The notes under the pieces were generated by a model that searched no databases, was not told the origin of the DNA, and was given only the letters and a program-made list of their open reading frames with translations. From positions 1 to 10,390 of the forward strand of contig JAFZVO010000042.1 of assembly GCA_017617775.1 (NCBI GenBank): a DNA stretch of 10,390 nt, read 5' to 3'. Positions 1-7,120 of this stretch are shown here, piece by piece. The DNA comes from Bacilli bacterium (GTDB lineage Bacteria; Bacillota_I; Bacilli_A; RFN20; CAG-826). The stretch's first letter is position 1. Each line of letters starts with the position of its first letter. Position numbers and translations under genes: made by a program.

Positions 1-552
1 ATTTGGATTCTCCCAGTCCCAATCATCAGTGGACTCATCTATCTCGGTCTCAAGATTGCGGCAGGTAACTATTTATCCAGATTACAACAAAAGATTCAAC
101 ACGATGCTTCCGAAATCGATAACTACTTAGAGCAAAGAGTGGTCATCTTAAAGAACGTCGCGGCGATCTTAGAGAAATCCATCAAATTAGACAAAGAGAC
201 TTACACCCAAATCGCGGGCTTAAGAGCGGGCAACAACTTCTCCGATGCCGAACGTGGTGAAGTCGCCAACAAAGTGGATAATGCGATGACTAAGTTAAAT
301 GCGGTCATGGAGAACTATCCAGAGCTCAGAGCCCATAACGAACTTCAATCCGCGATGAATCAAAACTCTTACTTACAAAAAGAAATTACAGCGGCGAGAA
401 GCGTTTATAACGACACAGTCAATCAATGGAACCAAGATATCTATCGTTGGCCATGCAAGATGATTGTCGCGGCGAAACGAGGATACACAACTCGTATTCC
501 ATTCATTGCTTCTCAAGAGACAAAGAAACAAGCGAGAGAGGTCTTCTTCTAA
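1..552 (+). CDS. lemA: LemA family protein, 5' end cut by window edge
   Basis: The reading frame is open from base 1 to the TAA at 550-552, giving 183 visible residues. A start at the GTG at 139 would discard matching upstream sequence, so the true start lies before the window. Visible order: a hydrophobic segment (about residues 1-22, the single N-terminal membrane anchor typical of LemA), then a long, charged helical region. That region has the family pattern: an L-x-x-R-V-x-x-L-K-N-like stretch, an LRAG near residue 75, an NSYLQKEITAARSVYNDTVNQWN block, and an IPF near the C-terminus. LemA proteins are membrane-anchored four-helix proteins of unclear function, often beside HtpX proteases; no protease gene is visible here. 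It is followed after 6 bases by a GtrA-like gene, probably co-transcribed. Family call is confident; function unknown. Confidence 0.88.
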   Translation: MWILPVPIISGLIYLGLKIAAGNYLSRLQQKIQHDASEIDNYLEQRVVILKNVAAILEKSIKLDKETYTQIAGLRAGNNFSDAERGEVANKVDNAMTKLNAVMENYPELRAHNELQSAMNQNSYLQKEITAARSVYNDTVNQWNQDIYRWPCKMIVAAKRGYTTRIPFIASQETKKQAREVFF

Positions 553-558
553 TATCCC

Positions 559-1095
559 ATGTCGGTTGATAGGAAGACAAATCGAGGACTTGAAATACTG
601 CGATTCCTGGTGACGGGAATCGTTTGTGCATTATTGGACTTCGTCGTCTCCTATTTCGTCTTGGCTGGACTCGTAAAAACAGGAATGGATAACGGATGGG
701 CGAATGCCTTATCTATCGCCTGTGGATTCGTCGTCGGAGTAATCGTAAATTATCTCTTATCAACCTTCTGGGTTTTCCAGAATGTAAGAGACGAAAAAGC
801 CAGCAAAAAGCCATTATTCATCGTCGTTTTCGTGCTTTTAAGCGCGGGAGCGATGCTATTATCAATCGGGACGATGGAATTGTGCGCCTATGTTTGTTTG
901 AACGCTTGGGATGTTGATATCATCTCCAAAGCTGACCAGATTGTTGGCGAGATATTCTCCTTCACTTTCTGGGACGATATTGAATTCTGGGCTTATTTCA
1001 TCTCCTTTGTGATCAAGACATTCGTCGGTTTAGTGTGGAATTATTTAACACGAAAATTCATTCTCTACCGCGAACCGAAAAAAGAAAGTGTATAA
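559..1095 (+). CDS. GtrA-like multi-pass membrane protein
   Basis: 178 residues with four predicted membrane segments at about 13-38, 48-73, 85-114 and 143-168. The first pair (RFLVTG...LLDF and GFVVGVIVNYLLSTFWVF) and the last segment (KTFVGLVWNYLTRKFIL followed by Tyr-Arg) match the GtrA/DPMS family, whose members are thought to move or hold polyprenyl-linked sugars for cell-surface glycosylation. The protein is longer than the common 120-150 residues because of an extra loop (about 115-142) between segments 3 and 4. The start is the ATG six bases after the lemA stop. No Shine-Dalgarno sequence precedes it, so translation probably depends on coupling to lemA. Substrate unknown. The family call is from sequence pattern only. 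Confidence 0.8.
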   Translation: MSVDRKTNRGLEILRFLVTGIVCALLDFVVSYFVLAGLVKTGMDNGWANALSIACGFVVGVIVNYLLSTFWVFQNVRDEKASKKPLFIVVFVLLSAGAMLLSIGTMELCAYVCLNAWDVDIISKADQIVGEIFSFTFWDDIEFWAYFISFVIKTFVGLVWNYLTRKFILYREPKKESV

Positions 1096-1096
1096 T
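1089..1096 (+). promoter_or_regulatory. Promoter -10 box just before cysS, leaderless type
   Basis: A consensus TATAAT lies at 1091-1096, overlapping the gtrA-like stop codon and preceded by TG. Only eight bases separate it from the cysS ATG at 1105. A transcript starting about seven bases after the box would begin at about 1103, leaving almost no 5' leader. No Shine-Dalgarno sequence precedes the ATG. No convincing -35 box was found at the expected distance. Confidence 0.55.
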
Positions 1097-1104
1097 GCTA
1101 TTAT

Positions 1105-2442
1105 ATGGACATCAAAATCTATAACTCATTAACCAATCGCGTCGAACCATTTGTGACTAACGTTCCAAACAAGGTATCGATGTACGTCTGTGGACCTACA
1201 GTCTACAGTGACCCCCACATCGGCAATATGCGTCCAGTGGTGGTTTTCGATGTCTTACGAAGATTCCTCACCTATGTCGGATATGATGTCACCTATGTCT
1301 CTAATTACACCGATATCGATGACAAGATTATCAAAGCGGCGAAGGAAAAAGGAATCAGCGAGAAAGAATTAACCGAATTCTATATCAAAGAATATGAGAA
1401 AGATGTGAAACTCATCGGTTCGCAAATTCCAAATATCACTCCTAAAGTCAGTGAATATATTCAAAAGATTATTAACTATGTTGATAACCTCGTGAAGATC
1501 GGCGCGGCTTATGTCGTCGATGGCGATGTTTATTTCCGCGTCTCCACAATCAAAGATTATGGCTGCTTAAGCGGCATCAATATCGAAGATCTCAAGATCG
1601 GCGCGAGAATTGAAAAAGATGACCGTAAAGAATCACCATTAGACTTCGCCTTATGGAAGAAGACGAGCGAAGGTGTATCATGGCCTTCCCCATGGGGAAA
1701 TGGTCGTCCAGGCTGGCATACGGAATGCTGCGTGATGATCGATACGATCTTCCCATCTCATTATATTGATATCCATGGTGGTGGATATGATTTAAAATTC
1801 CCACATCATGAAAATGAGATCGCCCAATCAGAGGCTACTCATCATAACAAGATCGCTAAATATTGGATGCATAATGGTTTCATCAATTTCGGTGAAGAGA
1901 AGATGTCTAAATCTTTAGGTAATGTCATCACTGCCAAAGATATATTGGCCTCAATCGGTGGACCAGTGACAAGAATGATTATTCTCTCCGCCCATTATCG
2001 TCAACCAGTTAACTACACTGATGAGACTTTATTAGCCTCCAAACAACAGATCAATAAATTAACTAATGCCTACCGTCAATTAGCTTTAAAACTCCAAACT
2101 AATAACGTCAACATGGATGAGGGTAAGGCGATTAATATTGAACCATTCTTACTCGCTTTAGCGGATGATCTCAACACATCCAACGCTTTAAGTGAGGTTT
2201 ATGAACTCGTGAAGCTCATCAATAATGAACTTCGTCAAAGAGAATCTAATCTCTCTTTATTGAATGATTATTTCAAAACCATCAGCGATATGTTCTATGT
2301 CTTAGGGTTAGATATTACTTATGTAAAATTAACTGATGATGATAAGAAATTGATTGCTGAATATAATTTAAGTAAACAGAACAAAGATTTCGCGAGAAGC
2401 GATGAGATAAGAAGCCTGCTCATTGAAAGAGGAATCCTCTAA
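1105..2442 (+). CDS. cysS: Cysteinyl-tRNA synthetase
   Basis: CysS charges tRNA-Cys with cysteine using ATP in the cytoplasm; it is a class I monomeric enzyme with a catalytic zinc. Seen here: zinc ligands C29 (in YVCGPTVY), C208 (in GWHTECC) and the HHENE block at 234-238; the ATP-binding HIGN at 38-41; and KMSKS at 266-270. A DALR-type helical tRNA-binding domain starts near residue 345 (LADDLNTSNALSE). Length is 445 residues, slightly short of the usual 460-480. The protein ends at ERGIL, without the C-terminal tail (E-D-T...G-T-x-W) that usually follows this sequence. The ATG start is supported by the conserved N-terminus, but there is no ribosome binding site. The stop overlaps the rlmB start by one base, as expected for the Bacillus-type cysS-rlmB order. 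Confidence 0.97.
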   Translation: MDIKIYNSLTNRVEPFVTNVPNKVSMYVCGPTVYSDPHIGNMRPVVVFDVLRRFLTYVGYDVTYVSNYTDIDDKIIKAAKEKGISEKELTEFYIKEYEKDVKLIGSQIPNITPKVSEYIQKIINYVDNLVKIGAAYVVDGDVYFRVSTIKDYGCLSGINIEDLKIGARIEKDDRKESPLDFALWKKTSEGVSWPSPWGNGRPGWHTECCVMIDTIFPSHYIDIHGGGYDLKFPHHENEIAQSEATHHNKIAKYWMHNGFINFGEEKMSKSLGNVITAKDILASIGGPVTRMIILSAHYRQPVNYTDETLLASKQQINKLTNAYRQLALKLQTNNVNMDEGKAINIEPFLLALADDLNTSNALSEVYELVKLINNELRQRESNLSLLNDYFKTISDMFYVLGLDITYVKLTDDDKKLIAEYNLSKQNKDFARSDEIRSLLIERGIL

Positions 2443-3152
2443 TGAAGGAAATCATTTATGGGAGAAATCCCGTCAAGGAAGCAATAAAGGCGAAAAGAGT
2501 CCTTAAGGTCTACATTTCCCAAGGCTTTAACGATCGGGAGCTACTCCAATTATTATCCGACAGTTTTATCCCTAAGGTCGTTAAAACTAATGGAGAAATC
2601 AATGCGTTGGCTAACGGTGGAGTACATCAAGGTATCGTTGCAGAGATCAAACCATATGAATACGTTTCATTGGATTATTTGTTGCACGCTTGTCAGGGTG
2701 AGCAAAATCCCACTTTGGTCATCCTTGATGGAATTAATGACCCCCATAATATGGGTGCGGTTTTACGAAACTGCGATATTTTTGGAGTGAAGGGTGTTAT
2801 CGTCAGTAAGCATAACCAGACTCCTCTTAACTCCACAGTGGCGAAGACAAGCGCCGGGGCAATCAATTATGTTCCCGTTGCCCTTGTGGGAAATCTCAAT
2901 CAAACAATACAGACATTAAAGGATAATGGATTCTGGGTTCTCAGTGCCGATGGCAGCGGTAACACAAGCTACCTTGATTTGAGGTACGATTTCCCAGTCG
3001 CTTTGGTCATTGGCTCTGAAGGCAAAGGCATCGCTCCATTGATCCTTAAGAATTCAGACTATATCGTGAAAATACCAATGCATGGGAAGGTCAACTCATT
3101 AAATGCTTCCGTTGCTTCGGGTATCTTACTGGCAAAAATAAAAGAGCAATAG
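2442..3152 (+). CDS. rlmB: 23S rRNA (guanosine-2'-O-)-methyltransferase, TrmH/SpoU family
   Basis: RlmB transfers a methyl group from S-adenosylmethionine to the 2'-OH of a guanosine (G2251 in E. coli numbering) in the 23S rRNA peptidyl-transferase region. The N-terminal substrate-binding domain runs from about 1-75 (IYGRNPVKEAI, then GGVHQGIVAEI). The SPOUT knot domain carries the three family motifs: DGINDPHNMGAVLRN at 97-110 (motif 1 Asn and Arg), VIGSEGKGI at 189-197, and IPMHGKVNSLNASVASGI at 211-228. Length of 236 residues is normal. The start codon overlaps the cysS stop (TAATG), so the two are translationally coupled. In Bacillus a mini-ribonuclease III gene (mrnC) lies between cysS and rlmB, and yacP follows; both are absent here. 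Another TrmH-family target cannot be excluded, but the cysS context favours RlmB. Confidence 0.93.
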   Translation: MKEIIYGRNPVKEAIKAKRVLKVYISQGFNDRELLQLLSDSFIPKVVKTNGEINALANGGVHQGIVAEIKPYEYVSLDYLLHACQGEQNPTLVILDGINDPHNMGAVLRNCDIFGVKGVIVSKHNQTPLNSTVAKTSAGAINYVPVALVGNLNQTIQTLKDNGFWVLSADGSGNTSYLDLRYDFPVALVIGSEGKGIAPLILKNSDYIVKIPMHGKVNSLNASVASGILLAKIKEQ

Positions 3153-3154
3153 TG

Positions 3155-3182
3155 GTAATTTCTCTAGAATAGGAGAGATTGC
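3155..3182 (+). promoter_or_regulatory. Hairpin covering the sigH-like ribosome binding site
   Basis: Between rlmB and the sigma-factor gene, bases 3155-3164 pair with 3173-3182 in a 10-bp stem with two G-U pairs. The loop is at most 8 bases. The 3' arm contains most of the Shine-Dalgarno sequence AGGAGAG (3171-3177) and ends two bases before the TTG start codon at 3184. Folding would therefore hide the ribosome binding site. The pairing is seen directly; a regulatory role is inferred. Confidence 0.5.
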
Positions 3183-3183
3183 A

Positions 3184-3798
3184 TTGGAAGAATTAGACGA
3201 TGATACTCTCATCGCCTTAATCAAGAAGGGTGATACCCACGCAGAGACTTTGTTATGCGCAAAATACTGGGTTTTTGCAAGGAATTTAGGCAAAAAGTTT
3301 GCTTCTGTATATGCGGATTTAGGCTTGACTGTCGATGATTTTTCGGCGGTCGCTTTTTCTAGCATCGTCATCGCGATGAAGAAATACAAACCAAACGAGC
3401 AACAGTCATTCAAGAGCTATTGGACAGTGATTGCGAAGAATCAGTGCATCAATTTTGTGCATGATAATTCTTTTATCGACTTCGCTGAGCAGAGACCAAT
3501 TTCCCTCGATTCCCAAATTCGCGAAGATGGTTTAACCCTTCATGAGACGTGTGGTTCAGACGACTACCGAATGACATTCGGTGTGACGACTGAGCAACTC
3601 TATAATTTTATCGCATCCGAGGACTCACCGCTTAGCCAAGATGAGAAAGTGGCCGCGTATTATATGTTCTTACAAAACTATGATTTCAACGACCTTAAAA
3701 TGCTCACGAAATGGACGGCTGCAAAGGTGTATCGCGTTGCGAAAAAGGCGAGAAAGAAAGTATCTAACTTTTTTAAAAGTGGATACTTTAAATACTAA
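3184..3798 (+). CDS. Divergent SigH-like sigma-70 family RNA polymerase sigma factor
   Basis: 204 residues, TTG start chosen because AGGAGAG at 3171-3177 lies six bases upstream and there is no other start before conserved sequence. Residues about 5-95 resemble sigma region 2 (DDDTLIALIKKGDTHAETLL, then a helix ending SFKSYWTVIAKNQCINFV). Residues about 149-198 resemble region 4 with a helix-turn-helix (LSQDEKVAAYYMFL...DFNDLKMLTKWTAAKVYRVAKKARKKV). Both parts line up with Bacillus SigH, and the position after cysS-rlmB is where sigH sits in Bacillus. Conservation is weak: the usual acidic DDxxQEG core of region 2.2 reads DDFSAVAFSS here. It may be an alternative sigma factor with changed core or promoter contacts, or a ComX/SigH relative. 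In Bacillus and streptococci such factors control sporulation entry or competence; the regulon here is unknown. Family confidence is good, orthology moderate. Confidence 0.72.
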   Translation: MEELDDDTLIALIKKGDTHAETLLCAKYWVFARNLGKKFASVYADLGLTVDDFSAVAFSSIVIAMKKYKPNEQQSFKSYWTVIAKNQCINFVHDNSFIDFAEQRPISLDSQIREDGLTLHETCGSDDYRMTFGVTTEQLYNFIASEDSPLSQDEKVAAYYMFLQNYDFNDLKMLTKWTAAKVYRVAKKARKKVSNFFKSGYFKY

Positions 3799-3802
3799 AG
3801 CA

Positions 3803-3811
3803 TGTTATAAT
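3803..3811 (+). promoter_or_regulatory. Extended -10 promoter before ecfA1, leaderless type
   Basis: TG at 3803-3804, one base, then TATAAT at 3806-3811 form a perfect extended -10 element directly after the sigH-like stop codon. The GTG start of ecfA1 is at 3819, seven bases after the box. Transcription would start at about 3818, giving an essentially leaderless mRNA. No good -35 box is visible, which extended -10 promoters can tolerate. Confidence 0.6.
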
Positions 3812-3818
3812 AGCAGGC

Positions 3819-4634
3819 GTGGAAAAAATAGTAATTAAAAATCTATCATATTCATACACTGCTAATAGCAAAGCTGTGAATGATTTATCTCTTCAGATTG
3901 AGCAGGGCTCTTTTACTTCCATTATCGGACATAATGGCTCAGGTAAATCGACATTAGCGAAATTAATCGTCGGTCTACTAAAGGCTAATAGTGGTGAGAT
4001 TTATATCGATGGTGTTCGTCTTGAAGAGAAATCAGTCAACGAAATTAGAAGAAAAGTAGCAATCGTCTTCCAAAACCCTGATAACCAATTCATTGGTTCA
4101 ACAGTGGAAGATGATATTGCTTTTGGTTTAGAAAACCGACAGGTTCCAGCTGAAGAGATGCCGGGCATTATTTTAAAATATGCTTCCAGTGTGAAAATGG
4201 AAGATTATTTGAAGAAAGAACCAACTTCTCTTTCCGGTGGGCAGAAACAAAGAGTGGCGATCGCTGGCGCGTTAGCGTTATCACCAGAAATTTTAATCCT
4301 TGATGAAGCGACGGCGATGATCGATGCGAAAGGAAAAAGAGAGATCTATAAAGTGATGCGACATATGAAGGAGAACAATCCAAATCTCACTATTATTTCC
4401 ATCACCCATGAAGTGGAAGAAGCTTTCCTCTCTGATCGCGTCATTGTGATGTCGGGTGGCAAGGCAGTGTTTTCCGGAACCACTGAAGAAGTTTTTACCA
4501 ATAAAAAGGTTAGAGAGCAATATAAGATTGAAACCCCATTTTTCATCGCTTTAAAGGAAGAGTTACAAGCCAGTGGTTTTGATGTTGATAATTTAAATAA
4601 TGTGAAAGAGGTCATTAGTTATTTATGCCGATAA
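3819..4634 (+). CDS. ecfA1: Energy-coupling factor transporter ATPase EcfA1
   Basis: ATP-binding subunit of an ECF transporter, which imports vitamins or metal ions. EcfA1 and EcfA2 form a heterodimer on the cytoplasmic face, joined to EcfT and exchangeable S-components. Seen: Walker A GHNGSGKST at 37-45, Q-loop in VFQNPDNQF (Q85), signature LSGGQ at 138-142, Walker B ILILDE ending at E163, switch His at 196 (ITHEVEEA), and the C-terminal ECF-type domain. 271 residues, normal. The GTG start gives the conserved N-terminus but has no ribosome binding site; it sits just after a TATAAT box. The C-terminus overlaps ecfA2 by 10 bases. In Bacillus this gene follows rplQ at the end of the ribosomal supercluster; here it follows the sigma-factor gene. 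Confidence 0.96.
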   Translation: MEKIVIKNLSYSYTANSKAVNDLSLQIEQGSFTSIIGHNGSGKSTLAKLIVGLLKANSGEIYIDGVRLEEKSVNEIRRKVAIVFQNPDNQFIGSTVEDDIAFGLENRQVPAEEMPGIILKYASSVKMEDYLKKEPTSLSGGQKQRVAIAGALALSPEILILDEATAMIDAKGKREIYKVMRHMKENNPNLTIISITHEVEEAFLSDRVIVMSGGKAVFSGTTEEVFTNKKVREQYKIETPFFIALKEELQASGFDVDNLNNVKEVISYLCR

Positions 4635-5464
4635 AAGTTAATAATCTCTTTCATACATATTTAAAAAGATCTCCGCAGAAGGTGGAGGCTTTACGTGGCA
4701 TCAATATTGAAATACCTGACCATTCATATATCGCTTTACTCGGTGAGACAGGAAGCGGCAAATCAACATTAGCCCAGCATTTAAATGCCTTACTTCTCCC
4801 CGATAGCGGTGAGATTATTGTTGATGACTATATCATCACTCCAAAGAAGAGAAAAAATAAGAAGATCCATGAATTAAGAAAACATATCGGGATGGTCTTC
4901 CAATTCCCTGAATATCAACTCTTTGAAGAAACTGTCGAAAAAGATGTGGCCTTTGGTCCATTAAACTTTGGAAGCAGCAAAGAAGAAGCGTTAAAACTCG
5001 CCCATGAAGCTCTTTCAAAGGTCGGTCTTGATGAATCGTATTATTTAAGATCTCCATTTGAATTATCTGGTGGAGAGAGAAGAAGAGTCGCTTTAGCGGG
5101 TATCTTTGCGATTAAACCAGATATTCTCGTTCTTGACGAGCCAACTGTTGGTCTTGACCATCAAGGGAGCAAGGACATCATGAATTTGGTGAATAAGATG
5201 TACGATGAAGGCACATCCATAATCTTGATTACCCATGATATGAACCTCGTCAATGAATATGTCCAAAAAGTGTTCTTCTTAGAAGACGGGGAAATAAAGT
5301 TTGTGGGAAAACCAACAGAACTATTCGCGAATAAAGAGATCAATATTGAAGTTCCTAACTTATATCGTTTTGTTAATGCCTTAAATGATAACGGATATGA
5401 TATTGATCTAAACAAAATCAAGACATTGAAGGATGTCGTCCCATATTTGAGGAGAAAATCATGA
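4625..5464 (+). CDS. ecfA2: Energy-coupling factor transporter ATPase EcfA2
   Basis: Second ATPase of the ECF module. Seen: Walker A GETGSGKST at 40-48, Q-loop in VFQFPEYQLF (Q93), signature LSGGERRR from 147, Walker B ILVLDE ending at E172 with DEPTVGLD, and switch His at 204 (ITHDMNLV). The FPEYQLFEETV block is typical of EcfA2 and separates it from EcfA1 (NPDNQF). 279 residues, normal. The start lies within the end of ecfA1 (10-base overlap), and the TGA stop overlaps the ecfT ATG in an ATGA arrangement, so all three genes are translationally coupled. This TGA stop argues, modestly, against UGA being read as tryptophan. Confidence 0.96.
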   Translation: MPIKVNNLFHTYLKRSPQKVEALRGINIEIPDHSYIALLGETGSGKSTLAQHLNALLLPDSGEIIVDDYIITPKKRKNKKIHELRKHIGMVFQFPEYQLFEETVEKDVAFGPLNFGSSKEEALKLAHEALSKVGLDESYYLRSPFELSGGERRRVALAGIFAIKPDILVLDEPTVGLDHQGSKDIMNLVNKMYDEGTSIILITHDMNLVNEYVQKVFFLEDGEIKFVGKPTELFANKEINIEVPNLYRFVNALNDNGYDIDLNKIKTLKDVVPYLRRKS

Positions 5465-6336
5465 GTGAATTAACTTTTGGCCGTTACTCTCCTTATAATA
5501 CGGTGGTTCACCGCATTGACCCACGTAGCAAGATTTTCTACATGGTTCTTTTATTCGTCGCGATTTTCCTTCAGTTCACGATGTGGTCAACAAATCTCAT
5601 CATCAGTGGACTGCTTCTCGTCTTGATGATTATCGTGATGGGCATTTCACGCATTTCATTCACCTCTTTGCTCAAATCATTTGTTTCAATGTGGTTCCTT
5701 TTGATCTTCCTTTTAGTGATTTATGCATTGGTCCCTAACAAAGCATATGTCCATCCTGCTTTTAACCTAGGTTCGTTAACTATCTATTATGATGCTTTCT
5801 ATCAATGGGGCTATATTGTCCTCCGTCTAGTGATGATTCTCTGCACGACGATGGTGCTCACCTCAACAACAAAACCAATGGATCTCACAAATGGCTTAGA
5901 ATGGGGGATGGGTTTCCTCAAACCAATTCATTTCCCCGCGCATGAAATTGCGATGACCATATCAATCGCTTTAAGATTCATTCCGACGATATTAGATGAG
6001 ACGAACCGCATCATGAAAGCCCAGAGTTCAAGAGGGGTTGATTTCAACCATGGCATTCTCACTCGTGTTCGTGCGATCGTCTCTCTTATCATCCCTCTAT
6101 TTGTTTCCGCGATCGAAAGAAGCGAAGAACTCGCGAACGCAATGGAAGCGAGAGGCTATGATCCGAGAATGAAACGCACGCATTTCCATGTCATGCGCTT
6201 CACCTATCTCGATTGGATATCTTTCTTCTTGGTCCTTCTCGTATTCGGGGGAGTATTAACTTTATTTATCATCGATAAGAATGTTGAGACGGTGAACATC
6301 ATTCAAACATTATTCAATATCGATCTAGGATTTTAA
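5461..6336 (+). CDS. ecfT: Energy-coupling factor transporter transmembrane protein EcfT
   Basis: Membrane scaffold that couples ATP hydrolysis by EcfA1/A2 to toppling of the substrate-binding S-component. 291 residues with hydrophobic segments near 25-62, 73-92, 113-135 and a C-terminal one at about 252-272. The coupling helices carry the two Ala-Arg-Gly-type motifs, here SRG at 190-192 (SSRGVDF) and ARG at 230-232 (EARGYDP); the first has Ser in place of Ala. Start ATG is preceded by GAGGAG about five bases upstream inside ecfA2. No S-component gene is in the window, consistent with a group II ECF module shared by unlinked S-components (known for the family; inferred here). truA follows after 12 bases. 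Confidence 0.95.
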   Translation: MSELTFGRYSPYNTVVHRIDPRSKIFYMVLLFVAIFLQFTMWSTNLIISGLLLVLMIIVMGISRISFTSLLKSFVSMWFLLIFLLVIYALVPNKAYVHPAFNLGSLTIYYDAFYQWGYIVLRLVMILCTTMVLTSTTKPMDLTNGLEWGMGFLKPIHFPAHEIAMTISIALRFIPTILDETNRIMKAQSSRGVDFNHGILTRVRAIVSLIIPLFVSAIERSEELANAMEARGYDPRMKRTHFHVMRFTYLDWISFFLVLLVFGGVLTLFIIDKNVETVNIIQTLFNIDLGF

Positions 6337-6348
6337 GGGAGATTTGCT

Positions 6349-7077
6349 ATGAAAATACTTGCAAAAGCTTCATATTTAGGAACAAATTACCATGGTTGGC
6401 AAATTCAACCTAATGGTGTTACAGTCCAAGAAGTGATTGAAAACACATTATCAAAAATCTTGAATACATCGACCAAAATCTATGGTTCAGGACGGACTGA
6501 TGCTGGAGTGCACGCGCTTAACCAAGCCTTCCATTTTGAAGTCAATAAAGAGTTTGATTTGGACAAATTGAAATACTCGCTTAACAGCCTTCTCCCCGAT
6601 GATATTTGTATCAATTCTTTAGAGGAAGTTGGTGAAGATTTCCACGCGAGATTCTCCGCGAAGAAAAAGCATTATCAATATCGCATCAACTCCATTAAAA
6701 AGAATCCGTTTATCTATCAGACAAGCGCGTATTATCCATATCCATTTGATATGACAAGATTTATGCAAGCTCTCGACTTATTTGTCGGTCAACATAACTA
6801 TCAAAACTTTACAAGCAAGGAAGAAGATGAAGATAATTATGTAAGAGAGATTTACGATATCAAAATCACTATTGAGGAAGAATATACCGCGGTAGATTTA
6901 ATTGGTAATGGCTTTATGAGATATATGATTAGAGACATTATCGGTACCTGTTTAGCGGTTGCATCTGGCAAGGAAGATTTAACCTATATTACTGATAGAT
7001 TAGATTCGGATAAAAACATGCATACAGCCTATCGAGCATCTCCTGAAGGCTTGTTCTTGATAGATGTAATCTATTAG
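6349..7077 (+). CDS. truA: tRNA pseudouridine(38-40) synthase TruA
   Basis: Converts uridines 38-40 in tRNA anticodon stem-loops to pseudouridine. Seen: N-terminal YLGTNYHGWQIQPNGVTVQ, the catalytic block GSGRTDAGVHA at 46-56 with nucleophile D51, and the later NYQNFTS and GNGFMRYMIRDIIGT motifs. 242 residues, full length. Start supported by AAGGGAGA ending seven bases before the ATG. It closes the ecfA1-ecfA2-ecfT-truA order known from Bacillus. Its 3' end carries a likely promoter for the next gene. Confidence 0.97.
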   Translation: MKILAKASYLGTNYHGWQIQPNGVTVQEVIENTLSKILNTSTKIYGSGRTDAGVHALNQAFHFEVNKEFDLDKLKYSLNSLLPDDICINSLEEVGEDFHARFSAKKKHYQYRINSIKKNPFIYQTSAYYPYPFDMTRFMQALDLFVGQHNYQNFTSKEEDEDNYVREIYDIKITIEEEYTAVDLIGNGFMRYMIRDIIGTCLAVASGKEDLTYITDRLDSDKNMHTAYRASPEGLFLIDVIY

Positions 7078-7086
7078 TGGTATGAT
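7057..7086 (+). promoter_or_regulatory. Promoter for yebC inside the end of truA
   Basis: TTGATA at 7057-7062 and TATGAT at 7081-7086 are separated by 18 bases, close to the sigma-A consensus. Transcription would start at about 7093, giving a leader of about 28 bases with GAGGA at 7109-7113 before the ATG at 7121. This would let yebC be expressed apart from the ECF-truA genes. Confidence 0.6.
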
Positions 7087-7120
7087 TTTTTAGAAGAAAA
7101 AAGGAAAAGAGGAATTATTT

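Noticed and set aside
139..141. GTG as the start of the LemA gene
   Set aside because: The same frame upstream encodes a membrane anchor and the start of the LemA helical region, so the gene begins before the window.
3165..3170. TAGAAT as a -10 box for the sigH-like gene
   Set aside because: There is no -35 match at 16-18 bases and no TG extension, and it lies in the loop of the hairpin; transcription from cysS-rlmB is simpler.
4168..5421. Several minus-strand frames of 70-90 codons across ecfA1 and ecfA2
   Set aside because: They overlap well-conserved ATPase genes, have no family features or ribosome binding sites, and are explained as reverse-strand shadows.
5462..5464. UGA read as tryptophan, as in Mycoplasma
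   Set aside because: ecfA2 ends at this TGA in a tight ATGA overlap at the expected length, other tryptophans are TGG, and no gene has an internal TGA. A single TGA stop is modest evidence, but it points to the standard code.
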